Shown: positions 8,588-18,205, counted from the first letter of the stretch. The stretch is 64,000 nt of DNA from Brucella intermedia LMG 3301 (GCF_000182645.1 NZ_ACQA01000002.1:992001-1056000), one strand, 5' to 3'. Made by a program: numbers and translations. The notes: generated by a model not told the origin, from the letters alone.

Positions 8588-9481
8588 TCAGCGTAGCCCT
8601 TCAAGTTCCGCAATGCGGGCGGCACTGTCCTTTTCCAGCATTCGGGTCATTTCGCGAATGACCGTTTCCGCCAGCACAAAGAGCGCAGCCGAAGAATCCC
8701 ATGCGGACGGCACGGCTGTGCGTCCCGCTAGAACATGACGGGCCACGCGTGCTATCGGCGAAAGCCACTGGTCGGTGACGAGAACGACCTCGACACCGCG
8801 TGACCGCGCCTTTTCGGCAAGCTGCAAAAGACTGTCCTGATAACGGCGAATATCGAAGACCACCAGAACGTCGCGCTTTCCCATATCGAGAAGGCGGTCA
8901 CGCCAGACGCTCTCCTGCCCGCCAAGATGGAAGACGTGGGGACGAATGATCGTCAAATGTGCGGCCATATATTGCGCGATGGGATCGGTGAAGCGCCCGC
9001 CGATCAGGTAGATGTTTCCCTTGGCGTCGGTCAAGGCCGAAACAGCCTGCCTCAGTTGCTTTTCGCCAAGGTGCCGGAAGCTTTCACGGATATTTTCCAG
9101 CGTATGCTCCACCGCCGGATAAGCCGTATCCGGCCCGGTTCCCGGCTGTTCATTGCGATGATGCGGAGACTGTAACTGGGCAGCGAGTTCGTCCTGCAAC
9201 CGCGCCTGGAAATCGGGATAATTCTGAAACCCGAGCCTGTTTACAAAGCGAAGGATCGTCGGGGAACTGACACCGGCCAGAGCGGAAAATTCCGCGACGG
9301 TTTTCAGCCCCAGGATTGGATAATTGGCGATCAGCGTCTGCGCGGCGCTTCGCTCGCCCGCCGGCATCGTATCGATCCGTTCGTTGATCAGTTCCGCAAC
9401 GCTTGCATGCACAGGCAGAGTACTTCCCTTAGCGACTGCCCTTATAAAATTTGGGCGAAATTGTGTTTGACAAATAATCAT
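8588..9481 (-). CDS. RpiR/MurR-family transcriptional regulator
   Basis: The protein has an N-terminal HTH_6 domain (ERSAAQTLIANYP to FVNRLGFQNYPDF) and a C-terminal SIS domain (GNIYLIGGRFTDPIAQYMA), which usually binds a phosphosugar or related ligand. The ATG at 9481 is preferred over an in-frame codon at 9532, because the longer form would consume almost all of the divergent promoter; it gives 297 residues. It converges on the TetR gene to its left and is divergent from the deacylase/TRAP/GS operon at 9559, which it probably controls. Confidence 0.87.
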   Translation of the reverse strand: MIICQTQFRPNFIRAVAKGSTLPVHASVAELINERIDTMPAGERSAAQTLIANYPILGLKTVAEFSALAGVSSPTILRFVNRLGFQNYPDFQARLQDELAAQLQSPHHRNEQPGTGPDTAYPAVEHTLENIRESFRHLGEKQLRQAVSALTDAKGNIYLIGGRFTDPIAQYMAAHLTIIRPHVFHLGGQESVWRDRLLDMGKRDVLVVFDIRRYQDSLLQLAEKARSRGVEVVLVTDQWLSPIARVARHVLAGRTAVPSAWDSSAALFVLAETVIREMTRMLEKDSAARIAELEGLR

Positions 9482-9525
9482 AGGACGTATCAAATAATCC
9501 GCAATAGCGCATAAGTGGAAAAAAC

Positions 9526-9539
9526 GTAACATAAGTTAC
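9526..9539. promoter_or_regulatory. Candidate operator, GTAAC-N4-GTTAC
   Basis: GTAAC (9526-9530) and GTTAC (9535-9539) form a perfect inverted repeat 20 bases before the start at 9559, in the 77-base divergent region next to the RpiR regulator. A TTGACA -35-like hexamer lies at 9467-9472. The dyad is a reasonable site for the RpiR regulator, but its identity is inferred. Confidence 0.4.
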
Positions 9540-9558
9540 AGCGCGGGGAACGAACAGA

Positions 9559-10353
9559 ATGACGGACGAGCGAGAACATCGCACGGCTTCGTGCGAGCCT
9601 GTTTCTGTCTTCAACAAGGAGGGGGAAAGTCCCTATCTTCTTGTCTGCGAACATGCGTCCAATTTCATTCCAGAGACTTTCGACGGACTTGGACTGGATG
9701 CCGATGCCTTGCGGGCACATATTGCGTGGGACCCCGGCGCGGTGGAAGTTGCCAGACGTCTGGCTTCGTCTCTCAACGCGCCGCTTGTCGAAAGTCAGCT
9801 TTCGCGCCTGCTGATCGACTGCAACCGGCCGCTCGACGCCCATGATCTTATTCCGGAAATCAGCGAGACGACCGTGGTTCCCGGAAACCATGCACTCAAC
9901 TCCATGGAGCGTATGGCGCGTATCGATCTTTCGCATCGTCCATTCCACACTGCTGTTGAACAGATCATTTCAAGACGTGCGCAACGCGGGCTGCCATCAT
10001 GGATCGTGACGATCCATTCCTTCACTCCCATTTATCGGGATGTACCCCGCCCATGGCAGATCGGCATCATCCACGATGAAGACGAGCGGATCGGCAAGCC
10101 ACTGATTGAGGCCCTGCGCAAGGACGATACCCTCCATGTGGGCGTAAACGAGCCCTATTCGCCAGCGGATCGTGTCTATTACACGCTGGAGCGTCACGCG
10201 CGGTCGCGCAATGCACCCTGCGTGATGATCGAATTGCGCAACAACGAGATTGCCGATGGTTCGGCCCAGACTGCCTGGTCCGAAAAACTCGCAACCATAT
10301 TGGAGGACATAGCGAAAGCAATTGGTCCTCAAGACACTGAACAGGGAGCCTGA
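9559..10353 (+). CDS. N-formylglutamate amidohydrolase-family protein
   Basis: This 264-residue protein belongs to the HutG-type N-formylglutamate amidohydrolase family: LLVCEHASNFIP (metal His/Glu), the RLLIDCNRP motif, IHSFTP and MIELRNNEI. Family members cleave N-acyl-glutamate amides, classically N-formylglutamate. There is no histidine-utilisation gene nearby. It heads an operon with a TRAP transporter, a GS-like ligase and two dehydrogenases. A role in releasing a product from a gamma-glutamyl or N-acyl-glutamate conjugate is suggested. The family call is firm; the role is inferred. Confidence 0.85.
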   Translation: MTDEREHRTASCEPVSVFNKEGESPYLLVCEHASNFIPETFDGLGLDADALRAHIAWDPGAVEVARRLASSLNAPLVESQLSRLLIDCNRPLDAHDLIPEISETTVVPGNHALNSMERMARIDLSHRPFHTAVEQIISRRAQRGLPSWIVTIHSFTPIYRDVPRPWQIGIIHDEDERIGKPLIEALRKDDTLHVGVNEPYSPADRVYYTLERHARSRNAPCVMIELRNNEIADGSAQTAWSEKLATILEDIAKAIGPQDTEQGA

Positions 10354-10364
10354 AGGAGCCGGAA

Positions 10365-10916
10365 ATGCCGAAGCCGATCAGACTGTTCGTCAAATATGTT
10401 GATGCAATGAATTATTACATCGGGCGCTTTGCGATGTATCTGTTCTTCGCACTCGGCGCCTGCCTCCTTTACTCCACTTTTTCCCGTGTGTTTCTCGGCG
10501 TACCGGTGAATTGGGTACTGGAGATGTCCCAGTTCCTCCTCTCCGCCTATTATCTGCTCGGCGGCGCCTATGCCATGCAGCAAGGCGCGCATGTGCGCAT
10601 GGATCTTTTCTTCGACCGCCTTTCTCCGCGAAGAAAAATGATCACGGACATGATCAGCATCCTGTTCATCATCTTCTATCTGGGCGTGATGGTTGCGGGC
10701 GGAATTTCAGCGACCAATTACGCCATCGTTTACAACCAGAAGAACTATACCGCCTGGGCGCCGCTTCTCTGGCCGATCAAGCTCATCATGACCGTCGGTA
10801 TTTTCCTGCTGCTGCTGCAATGCGTCTCCAATTTCTTCAAGGACTGGGCCTCCCTGCGCGGAAAGCCGATCAGCACGATTGCGGGTCCTGCCATTGAGGA
10901 AGGACATCACATATGA
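10365..10916 (+). CDS. TRAP transporter small membrane subunit (DctQ)
   Basis: This 183-residue protein has four hydrophobic segments. The DctQ core includes NWVLEMSQFLLSAYYLLGGAYAMQ-type sequence near residues 49-72 and HVRMDLFFDRLSPR, which follows the second helix as in the family. It overlaps DctM by 4 bases (ATGA). With DctM and the binding protein at 12338 it forms a sodium- or proton-driven importer. Confidence 0.9.
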   Translation: MPKPIRLFVKYVDAMNYYIGRFAMYLFFALGACLLYSTFSRVFLGVPVNWVLEMSQFLLSAYYLLGGAYAMQQGAHVRMDLFFDRLSPRRKMITDMISILFIIFYLGVMVAGGISATNYAIVYNQKNYTAWAPLLWPIKLIMTVGIFLLLLQCVSNFFKDWASLRGKPISTIAGPAIEEGHHI

Positions 10917-12238
10917 GCTCTGAATTCATTACGCTCTTCATGTTTGCAACCATGATGGTGCTGCTGATGACCGGGCAGCGCGTATTTGGCGTGATCGGTT
11001 TCGTCGGTTCGCTCGCGGCACTCCTGCTTTGGGGCAAAGGCTCGTTCGAGATGCCCTATAATGCCACCTTTGCAGTACTGAACTGGTATCCGCTCATCAC
11101 GGTGCCGTTCTTCGTCTTCATGGGTTATATGCTCTCGGAATCGGGCATTGCCAGCAATCTCTACCGGATGTTCCACGTCTGGTTCGGCGGCATTCGCGGC
11201 GGTCTCGCGCTGGGCACGATTGGCCTGATGGTCATCATTTCCTGCATGAACGGCCTCAGCGTCGCGGGCATGGCAATCGGCGCCACCGTGGCGCTGCCCG
11301 AACTGCTGAAACGCGGCTACAACAAGGTGATGGTTACGGGTGTCATCCAGGCGGGCAGCTCGCTCGGCATCCTCATTCCACCGAGCGTCGTGCTCGTTCT
11401 TTATGCGATGATCGCCCGGCAGCCGGTTTTGCAGCTGTGGCTCGCAGGCATCGGCCCTGGCCTTCTCATGGCAGCGCTCTTTGCGATCTACATTTATATC
11501 CGCTGCCGTATCCAGCCCGAACTCGGACCAACATTGCCCAGAGAAGAGCTGGATAAGATCACGTGGCGTGACCGTTTCGTCACCCTGCGCGCAGGCATCT
11601 TGCCGCTTGTGGTCTTCGGCGCGATGATGGGCCTGTTCCTCACCGGCGTTACCAGCCTTGTCGAAAGTTCCGCCGTCGGCGCCTTACTTGCAACGCTTGC
11701 CGCACTTTTTACCGGACGCCTGAACAAGGCGGTATGGGAAACCACGACACGCAACAGTCTCACCGTCACCTGCATGTTCCTCTGGATCATTCTGGCGGCG
11801 CTGTGCTTTTCGTCGGTCTATGACGGTCTCGGCGCGGTGAAAGCCATTGAAAAGATCTTGCTCAACACCTTCGATCTTTCGCCGTGGACAATCCTGGTAC
11901 TAATGCTGTTTTCATTCATCATACTGGGCATGTTCCTTGATGATACGGCCATGCTGGTCATCGTAGCGCCGCTTTACATACCGCTGGTCAAGAGCCTCGG
12001 CTTTAACGCCATCTGGTTCGGCGTGCTCTACACCATCACTTGCCAGATCGCGTATATCACGCCGCCCTTCGGCTACAATCTCTTCATGATGCGAGCCTTG
12101 GCGCCGAAGGAAGTCACGCTGATAGATATCTATCGATCGATCGTGCCGTTCTTCTTCCTCATGGTGCTGACCATCATCATCCTGATGATTTTTCCGGAGA
12201 TCGCGATGTGGTTGCCCAACTGGTACACAGGACGATGA
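10913..12238 (+). CDS. TRAP transporter large membrane subunit (DctM)
   Basis: This 441-residue DctM-family protein has about 12 transmembrane segments. Family signatures are present: LMTGQRVFGVIGFVG at the N-terminus, GSSLGILIPPSVVLVLYAM near residue 145, and GMFLDDTAMLVIVAPLYIP with ITPPFGYNLF in the C-terminal half. It is the translocation subunit that partners the DctQ protein (4-base overlap). The binding protein follows after 99 bases. Confidence 0.93.
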   Translation: MSSEFITLFMFATMMVLLMTGQRVFGVIGFVGSLAALLLWGKGSFEMPYNATFAVLNWYPLITVPFFVFMGYMLSESGIASNLYRMFHVWFGGIRGGLALGTIGLMVIISCMNGLSVAGMAIGATVALPELLKRGYNKVMVTGVIQAGSSLGILIPPSVVLVLYAMIARQPVLQLWLAGIGPGLLMAALFAIYIYIRCRIQPELGPTLPREELDKITWRDRFVTLRAGILPLVVFGAMMGLFLTGVTSLVESSAVGALLATLAALFTGRLNKAVWETTTRNSLTVTCMFLWIILAALCFSSVYDGLGAVKAIEKILLNTFDLSPWTILVLMLFSFIILGMFLDDTAMLVIVAPLYIPLVKSLGFNAIWFGVLYTITCQIAYITPPFGYNLFMMRALAPKEVTLIDIYRSIVPFFFLMVLTIIILMIFPEIAMWLPNWYTGR

Positions 12239-12337
12239 CGACAATTACGGGAGAATGCGCATAACCGGTAACAAGAGCCCCAATGGCCAGACCGGAACAA
12301 ATAAAGGGTGAACTCAAACAAGAGTGGGAGAATGGGC

Positions 12338-13406
12338 ATGAATGAGAATAGCAAGCTTAACAAACGCGATTTTCTCAAGAAGGCCGGGCTGACGTCTGTA
12401 GGTGCCTTGGGGGCAAGCACACTTGCAACGCCTTACGTCAGGGCACAGAGCCCGATCAAATGGAGGTTGCAGACCTATGCAGGCCCGGCCCTTGCCGAGC
12501 ACGTCATCAAGCCCTCGATTGACGCGTTCAACAAGGCTGCCAATGGCGAAATGGTGATCGAACTTTACACGGCCGACCAGCTTGTGCCGCAAGGTGAGTT
12601 GTTCCGTGCCGTTCAGTCCGGCACGATCGACGCCGCGCAAAGCGACGACGACTCCATGGCGTCGCCGGTCGACGTTGCGGTGTTTGGGGCCTATTTCCCC
12701 TTCGCATCGCGCTACAGCCTTGATGTGCCCGCCTTGTTCAACTGGTATGGGCTCAACGAAATCTGGGAAGAAGCATATAAGGAAATTCCGGGTGTAACGT
12801 GGCTTAGTGCCGGGTCCTGGGACCCCTGCAATTTTGCTACAACCAAGCCGATCCGCAGTCTGCAGGATCTGCAAGGATTGCGTGTCTTTACCTTCCCGAC
12901 CGGGGGACGTTTCCTGACCAAATTCGGCGTCGTTCCGGTGACTTTGCCATGGGAGGATATTGAAGTAGCCATCCAGACCGGCGAACTGGACGGTGTGTGC
13001 TGGTCCGGTGCGACGGAAGTATATACGGTCGGCTGGGCCGACATTAACAAATACTACCTCACCAACAATATCAGCGGCGCTTGGGGCAGGCTCCTATTTT
13101 GCCAATACGGAAAAATGGAATGCCGTGCCGGATCACCTCAAGCAGCTGTTCAAGCTGGCCATGGATTCATCGCATTACTACCGCCAGCATTGGTATTGGT
13201 GGGGCGAAGCGCATTATCGCACCACAGGAGGGAAGCTGGAACTGACCAGCATTCCCGAAGCTGAATGGAAGCAGGTGGAAGATGCAGCCATGCAGTTCTG
13301 GGATGAGATTGCGGCCAAGAGTGCACGAACCGCGAAAGTGGTCAAAATCCTCAAGAAATACCAGAAGACCATGCGCGATGCAGGCGCACCGTACCGTTAT
13401 GCCTGA
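12338..13406 (+). pseudogene. TRAP substrate-binding protein (DctP), single frameshift
   Basis: The start ATG at 12338 has a GGGAG ribosome site 7 bases upstream. The product opens with a Tat-like leader (NKRDFLKKAGL, then a hydrophobic stretch ending PYVRAQ) and reads as a DctP protein up to NNISGAWG near 13085. It then continues in another frame as GSYFANTEKWNAVPDHLKQ to AGAPYRYA at 13406. One G too many in the GGGG run at 13083-13086 explains the shift; with GGG the text reads A-W-A-G-S-Y-F. The remainder is intact, so this is either a sequencing error or a very recent loss. Without it the TRAP pair would lack its receptor. The class resembles Tat-exported DctP proteins for organic acids. 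Confidence 0.85.
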
Positions 13407-13414
13407 CGAACAAG

Positions 13415-13438
13415 GGCGCCGTGCTTTCGCGCGGCGCC
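13415..13438 (+). other. Intercistronic GC-rich hairpin after dctP
   Basis: GGCGCCG (13415-13421) pairs with CGGCGCC (13432-13438). There is no clear T-run afterwards, so it is more likely an mRNA-stabilising or partially attenuating hairpin between the binding-protein gene and the GS-like gene than a full terminator. Such hairpins often raise receptor expression over downstream genes. Confidence 0.4.
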
Positions 13439-13472
13439 TCTCACTTCATTCCGTGGGAGCACAGCAAACTAA

Positions 13473-14843
13473 ATGGCCGGACAACTGACATTCGATGCAT
13501 TGAAAAAGGCAGTCGCGGAAGATGAAATCGATACGGTTCTTGCGTGTTTTGTGGACATGCAGGGACGCCTGATCGGCAAGCGCTTCTACGGGCAGTTCTT
13601 CGTGGAGTCCGGTTACGACGAGACCCACGGCTGCAATTATCTTCTCGCAGACGATATCGATATGGAGCCGGTCCCGGGCTATGAGGCCGCCGGATGGGAT
13701 AAGGGCTATGGCGATTTTGTCATCAAGCCGGACCTTTCGACCTTGCGGGTCGCCACATGGCTGGAAAAGACAGCCATCGTGCTTTGCGACGTGCTCGATC
13801 ATCACGACCACCAGGATCTGGCGCATTCTCCGCGCGCCATCCTCAAGAAGCAACTCGCCCGCCTGCACGAGCGCGGCTATCGCGCCTATTTTGCATCCGA
13901 GCTCGAATTCTATCTGTTCGATGAGACCTACAAGACGGCCCGCGCCAAGCACTGGCAGGACATGGAAACGGCTTCGCCTTATGTGCAGGATTATGTCATC
14001 CACCTGACCACCAAGGAAGAACCGGTTCTTCGCGCAATGCGCAATCAACTAGCGGCGGCGGGCATTCCGGTCGAAAACTCGAAGGGTGAATGGGGCCCGG
14101 GGCAGGAAGAGCTGAATGTGCGCTACGCCGAAGCGCTCGAAATGGCGGATCGCCATGTCATCATGAAAAACGCGATGAAGGAAATCGCCGAGGCGCAGGG
14201 CAAATGCATCACCTTCATGGCCAAGTATGATTACAGCAAGGCGGGAAGCTCGAGCCACGTGCACAACTCCATCTGGAGCGCCGACGGCAAGGAGCCGCTC
14301 TTCTTCGATCCGAAAGCGCCTTACACCATGACCCCGCTGATGCGTTCATGGGTAGCTGGGCAACTCAAATACGCCACCGATTACACCTATTTCCTGGCGC
14401 CCTATATCAATTCCTACAAGCGTTTTCAGGCTGGCACTTTTGCGCCAACGAAGATCATGTGGAGCCAGGATAATCGTACGGCAGGGTTTCGCCTGTGCGG
14501 CGAAGGCACGAAGGGCATTCGCATCGAGTGTCGCATCGGCGGTGCCGATCTCAATCCATATCTGGCCTTTGCAGCCCTTATCGCAGCAGGTTTGAAAGGA
14601 ATAGACGAGCAGCTGGAACTTGAAGAACCTTTCGTCGGCGACGCCTATAGTGCCGTGAAACTCAAGGAAATTCCCTATACGCTTCGCGAAGCCGCTCAGG
14701 CTCTCAAGAACTCCGCGTTTCTCAAGGAGGCGCTCGGTGAGGCCGTGGTCAACCATTATGTGCATACCGCCCATTGGGAGCAGATCGAATACGACCGGCG
14801 CGTGACCGACTGGGAGCTGCACCGCGGTTTCGAGCGCTACTGA
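13473..14843 (+). CDS. Glutamine synthetase-like gamma-glutamyl ligase
   Basis: This 456-residue GS-fold enzyme has the beta-grasp N-domain and the catalytic domain. The metal/ATP motifs are ASELEFYLFD (ExE), GPGQEELNVRYAEAL (Q-E) and SSSHVHNSIW in place of the classical GSGxHxH. The ammonium/glutamate loop (NSYKRFQAGTFAPT) and NRTAGFRL with RIECRIGG are also diverged from biosynthetic GlnA. It has no C-terminal adenylylation-type NLY site. Such GS-like proteins ligate glutamate to amines (PuuA, IpuC, GlnA4). Its place between a TRAP importer and an ALDH/ADH pair supports amine glutamylation. No strong ribosome site is visible. Confidence 0.87.
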   Translation: MAGQLTFDALKKAVAEDEIDTVLACFVDMQGRLIGKRFYGQFFVESGYDETHGCNYLLADDIDMEPVPGYEAAGWDKGYGDFVIKPDLSTLRVATWLEKTAIVLCDVLDHHDHQDLAHSPRAILKKQLARLHERGYRAYFASELEFYLFDETYKTARAKHWQDMETASPYVQDYVIHLTTKEEPVLRAMRNQLAAAGIPVENSKGEWGPGQEELNVRYAEALEMADRHVIMKNAMKEIAEAQGKCITFMAKYDYSKAGSSSHVHNSIWSADGKEPLFFDPKAPYTMTPLMRSWVAGQLKYATDYTYFLAPYINSYKRFQAGTFAPTKIMWSQDNRTAGFRLCGEGTKGIRIECRIGGADLNPYLAFAALIAAGLKGIDEQLELEEPFVGDAYSAVKLKEIPYTLREAAQALKNSAFLKEALGEAVVNHYVHTAHWEQIEYDRRVTDWELHRGFERY

Positions 14844-14879
14844 CCCCGACATAATGCCAGACTTCAAAGGAAACTACAG

Positions 14880-16265
14880 ATGAGCGGCACAGCCAAAATC
14901 ATCTCCCCGATAGACGGCTCTGTATATGCCGAACGTCCTTTCTTGAACGAGACCGCAATCGCCTCGGCCGTCGCCGCTGCCCGCGACGCGCAGGCCGGAT
15001 GGGTTCAATTGAGCATAGCGGAACGCGCACGTTATTGCCGGTCAGCCCTTGATGCCCTCGCCGGAATGCAGGACGAGATCGTGCCTGAAATCGCATGGCA
15101 GATGGGACGGCCAACGCGCTACGGCGGCGAAAATGGCGGCGTTCAGGAACGCGGCCAATATATGATCGACATCGCCGAGGAGTCCCTCAAGGCCTATGTG
15201 CCAGCGCAGAAGGACGGCTTTCGTCGGTATGTCAAACATGTACCGCTCGGCGTCGTGATGGTAATCGCGCCATGGAATTATCCTTACCTCACCGCAGTCA
15301 ACACGATCATCCCCGCGCTGATGGCCGGAAACACGGTGATCTTAAAACATGCGACGCAGACGCTGCTGGCAGGTGAACGCTTTGCAAAAGCGTTCGAGAA
15401 GGCCGGGCTGCCCAAGGGCGTGTTCCAGAACGTCGTCCTTGATCACGCGTCAACGGAAAAGCTGCTTGCATCCGGCGCAATCGACCATGTGAATTTCACC
15501 GGGTCGGTCGGCGGCGGGCGGGCCATTGAGAGGGCTGCTGCAGGCACCTTCATGACGCTTGGGCTGGAGCTTGGCGGCAAGGACCCGGCCTATGTGCTCC
15601 CCGACGTCAATCTGGATCATGCCGTCGCCAACCTTGTGGATGGCGCGTTCTTCAATTCCGGCCAGTGCTGCTGCGGAATTGAGCGCATCTATGTTCATGA
15701 AGCCATCTATGACCGCTTCGTTGACGGTTTCATTGACCTGACGAAGCAATATGTGGTCGGCAACCCTCTCGACGGTTCAACGACGCTTGGCCCGATGGCG
15801 CAGGCGCGTTTCGCCGATCTCATCCGCGAGCAGAAAGCCGAAGCCTTGCGCAAGGGCGCAAAGGCCCACATCGATATGAGCGTCGAAAATGATCGCGCTG
15901 GTTCCCCTTACGTCGCGCCGGAAGTGCTTACCAATGTGGACCACCAGATGAGCGTCATGCGTGAGGAAAGTTTCGGCCCCATCGTCGGCATCATGAAAGT
16001 GCGCAACGATGAGGAAGCCCTAGCACTCATGAACGACAGCATCTATGGCCTTACGGCTTCGCTCTGGACTGCCGATACGGACCACGCAACAGCCCTCGGC
16101 GATCGCATCGAAACGGGTACGGTTTTCATGAACCGCTGCGATTATCTCGATCCTGCACTTGTCTGGACCGGGGTGAAAGACACCGGCAAGGGCGCCGCAC
16201 TGTCGCCCATCGGCTACGGCAATCTCACGCGACCGAAATCCTTCCACCTGCGCGAGAAAATCTGA
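14880..16265 (+). CDS. Aldehyde dehydrogenase (NAD(P)-dependent)
   Basis: This 461-residue ALDH-superfamily enzyme shows the NAD fold (VMVIAPWNYPY, near residue 125), the general-base Glu in LGLELGGKDPAYV, and the catalytic Cys in the FNSGQCCCGIERIY loop; the three adjacent cysteines are unusual. It lies 36 bases after the GS-like gene and 29 before the Fe-alcohol dehydrogenase. In a gamma-glutamyl pathway it would oxidise a glutamylated amino-aldehyde to the acid (compare PuuC). The exact substrate is unknown. Confidence 0.92.
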   Translation: MSGTAKIISPIDGSVYAERPFLNETAIASAVAAARDAQAGWVQLSIAERARYCRSALDALAGMQDEIVPEIAWQMGRPTRYGGENGGVQERGQYMIDIAEESLKAYVPAQKDGFRRYVKHVPLGVVMVIAPWNYPYLTAVNTIIPALMAGNTVILKHATQTLLAGERFAKAFEKAGLPKGVFQNVVLDHASTEKLLASGAIDHVNFTGSVGGGRAIERAAAGTFMTLGLELGGKDPAYVLPDVNLDHAVANLVDGAFFNSGQCCCGIERIYVHEAIYDRFVDGFIDLTKQYVVGNPLDGSTTLGPMAQARFADLIREQKAEALRKGAKAHIDMSVENDRAGSPYVAPEVLTNVDHQMSVMREESFGPIVGIMKVRNDEEALALMNDSIYGLTASLWTADTDHATALGDRIETGTVFMNRCDYLDPALVWTGVKDTGKGAALSPIGYGNLTRPKSFHLREKI

Positions 16266-16294
16266 CCTGATTTGAGTTCTGGAAAGCAATCGAC

Positions 16295-17467
16295 ATGACC
16301 ACTTTGACTGCCAAATGGAATTTCCCCACCACCGTGCTTTTCGGCCCTGGCCGCATCAAGGAACTGCCTGCGGTCCTCAAGGGTGCTGGCATTGAGAACC
16401 CGCTCTTTGTGACCGATCCTGGGATGGCAAAGCTTCCCGTGGTGGCCTCAACACTCGCTATTCTGGACGAAGCTGGCGTCAAATACGGAGTGTTTTCCGA
16501 TGTGAAACCCAACCCGGTCGAAAGCAATCTCTACGCGGGTGTCGAGGTTTTCAAGAGCGGCAAGCATGATGGCGTCATCGCATTTGGTGGCGGTTCGGCG
16601 CTGGACCTTGGCAAGCTGATTGCCTTTCAGGCAGGACAGACACGGCCGGTCTGGGATTTTGAAGACATAGGCGACTGGTGGACCCGTGCGGACAGCAAGG
16701 CCATTGCCCCAATCATCGCCGTGCCAACCACTGCGGGCACCGGATCGGAAGTTGGCCGTGCAGGCGTTCTGACCAACGAAACGACCCACACCAAGAAAGT
16801 CATCTTTCACCCCAAGATGCTTCCGGTCACGGTCATTGCCGATCCTGAACTTTCAATGGGGATGCCGCCTTTCATTACGGCGGGCACAGGCATGGATGCG
16901 CTGGCGCACTGTCTTGAAGCCTATTGCGCACCGGGCTTTCACCCCATGGCAGATGGTATCGCGGTCGAGGGCATCCGTCTCGTTTTTGAAAACCTTCCAA
17001 AGGCTTACGCCGACGGCAAGAATGTCGAAGCCCGCGCCAACATGATGGCGGCTGCGGCCATGGGTGCGACAGCCTTCCAGAAGGGTCTGGGCGCAATCCA
17101 CTCCCTCTCCCATCCGATCGGCGCTCTCTACGATACACATCACGGCATGACCAATGCGGTTTTCATGCCTTATGTTCTGATTCAGAACCGGTCGGCCATC
17201 GAAACGCGCATCGAAAGGCTCGCCGATTATCTTGGTATCGAGGGCGGGTTCGACGGGTTTCTGACGGCCATCATGAAACTGCGCAGCGACCTCGGTGTCC
17301 CCAATGCACTGCCTGAATTCATCAAGGGTCTCAGCATGGACAATGCCCGCAAAGATCTGATCGCTGAGATGGCAATAGTAGATCCTACTGCCGGCGGCAA
17401 TCCGATTGAATTGACAAAGGAACGCGCGTTGAAGTTGCTAAACGCCGCTATCGAAGGTAAGGTTTGA
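16295..17467 (+). CDS. Iron-containing alcohol dehydrogenase
   Basis: This 390-residue group III dehydrogenase has the GGGSALDLGK dinucleotide motif (about residues 97-106) and PTTAGTGSEV. The metal ligands lie in TGMDALAHCLEAY (D, H) and GAIHSLSHPIGALYDTHHGMTNA (H, H). These enzymes oxidise primary alcohols or reduce aldehydes with NAD(P). As the last gene of the 9559-17467 operon it would carry out the alcohol-to-aldehyde step before the ALDH, consistent with an amino-alcohol substrate. A hairpin at 17591 probably ends the operon. Confidence 0.92.
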   Translation: MTTLTAKWNFPTTVLFGPGRIKELPAVLKGAGIENPLFVTDPGMAKLPVVASTLAILDEAGVKYGVFSDVKPNPVESNLYAGVEVFKSGKHDGVIAFGGGSALDLGKLIAFQAGQTRPVWDFEDIGDWWTRADSKAIAPIIAVPTTAGTGSEVGRAGVLTNETTHTKKVIFHPKMLPVTVIADPELSMGMPPFITAGTGMDALAHCLEAYCAPGFHPMADGIAVEGIRLVFENLPKAYADGKNVEARANMMAAAAMGATAFQKGLGAIHSLSHPIGALYDTHHGMTNAVFMPYVLIQNRSAIETRIERLADYLGIEGGFDGFLTAIMKLRSDLGVPNALPEFIKGLSMDNARKDLIAEMAIVDPTAGGNPIELTKERALKLLNAAIEGKV

Positions 17468-17590
17468 AACACTAAATTCGGGATAAAATCCATCCTGCAA
17501 CAGTGCGAAGCGATTTGCGCAGGATACTGCGCAAAAACAAAATGGATAAAGGTAAGCATCGCACCACCTACGGCGGGGGGCGATGCATTG

Positions 17591-17628
17591 GGGAGCAGGT
17601 TCTTGGGGAGGAGCCTGCTCCCTTTCCT
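17591..17628 (+). terminator. Rho-independent terminator-like hairpin
   Basis: GGGAGCAGG (17591-17599) pairs perfectly with CCTGCTCCC (17614-17622) and is followed by TTTCCTTT. It lies 124 bases after the Fe-alcohol dehydrogenase stop and probably terminates the long operon. The T-run is interrupted. Confidence 0.6.
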
Positions 17629-17742
17629 TTGCAAAAGTCAGCCATGCAAGAATCCAGACCCGACTTTTAACCGGACGAAAAATGGGAACAAAGGAATAGT
17701 TTCAATCGTTCAACCTCGTTATATTAACAAGGAGGGTTGCAC

Positions 17743-18201
17743 ATGAATATATTCAAGCAGACCTGTGTCGGGGCCTTCGCCGTGATTTTCGGAGCGACAT
17801 CGGTTGTACCGACAATGGCGGCACCCATGAATCTGGAGCGCCCTGTCATCAACGACAATGTGGAGCAAGTGCGCGATCATCGCCGACCGCCGCGCCATTT
17901 CCGGGGCCATCGGCACAATCGACCCGGCCACTGGAACGGTCACCGGGGTTATCGGCATCATCGCCACGGCTATCGTCGCCATAGCGATGGGTGGTGGTAT
18001 CCGCTGGCGGCTTTTGGCGCAGGCGCCATTGTTGGCGGCGCATTAAGCCAGCCGCGCCACGTCTACCGGGCACCAAGAATGTCAAACGCGCATGTTCGTT
18101 GGTGCTATAACCGCTTCCGGTCCTATCGCTCCTGGGACAATACGTTCCAGCCCTATAATGGGCCACGTAGACAGTGCTTTTCGCCCTACTATCGTGGATA
18201 A
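17743..18201 (+). CDS. BA14K-family secreted protein
   Basis: This 152-residue protein starts at ATG 17743 behind a strong AAGGAGG site. It has a signal peptide (cleavage near MAAP), a His/Arg-rich stretch ([20 protein letters not shown]) and a hydrophobic [10 protein letters not shown] segment. Its C-terminal BA14K-type domain ([14 protein letters not shown] to QCFSPYYRG) has two cysteines. The Brucella 14-kDa immunoreactive protein founded the family, reported to have lectin-like activity and to matter for surface polysaccharide. It is a single-gene transcript ended by the hairpin at 18206. Confidence 0.85.
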   Translation: MNIFKQTCVGAFAVIFGATSVVPTMAAPMNLERPVINDNVEQVRDHRRPPRHFRGHRHNRPGHWNGHRGYRHHRHGYRRHSDGWWYPLAAFGAGAIVGGALSQPRHVYRAPRMSNAHVRWCYNRFRSYRSWDNTFQPYNGPRRQCFSPYYRG

Positions 18202-18205
18202 TCGC

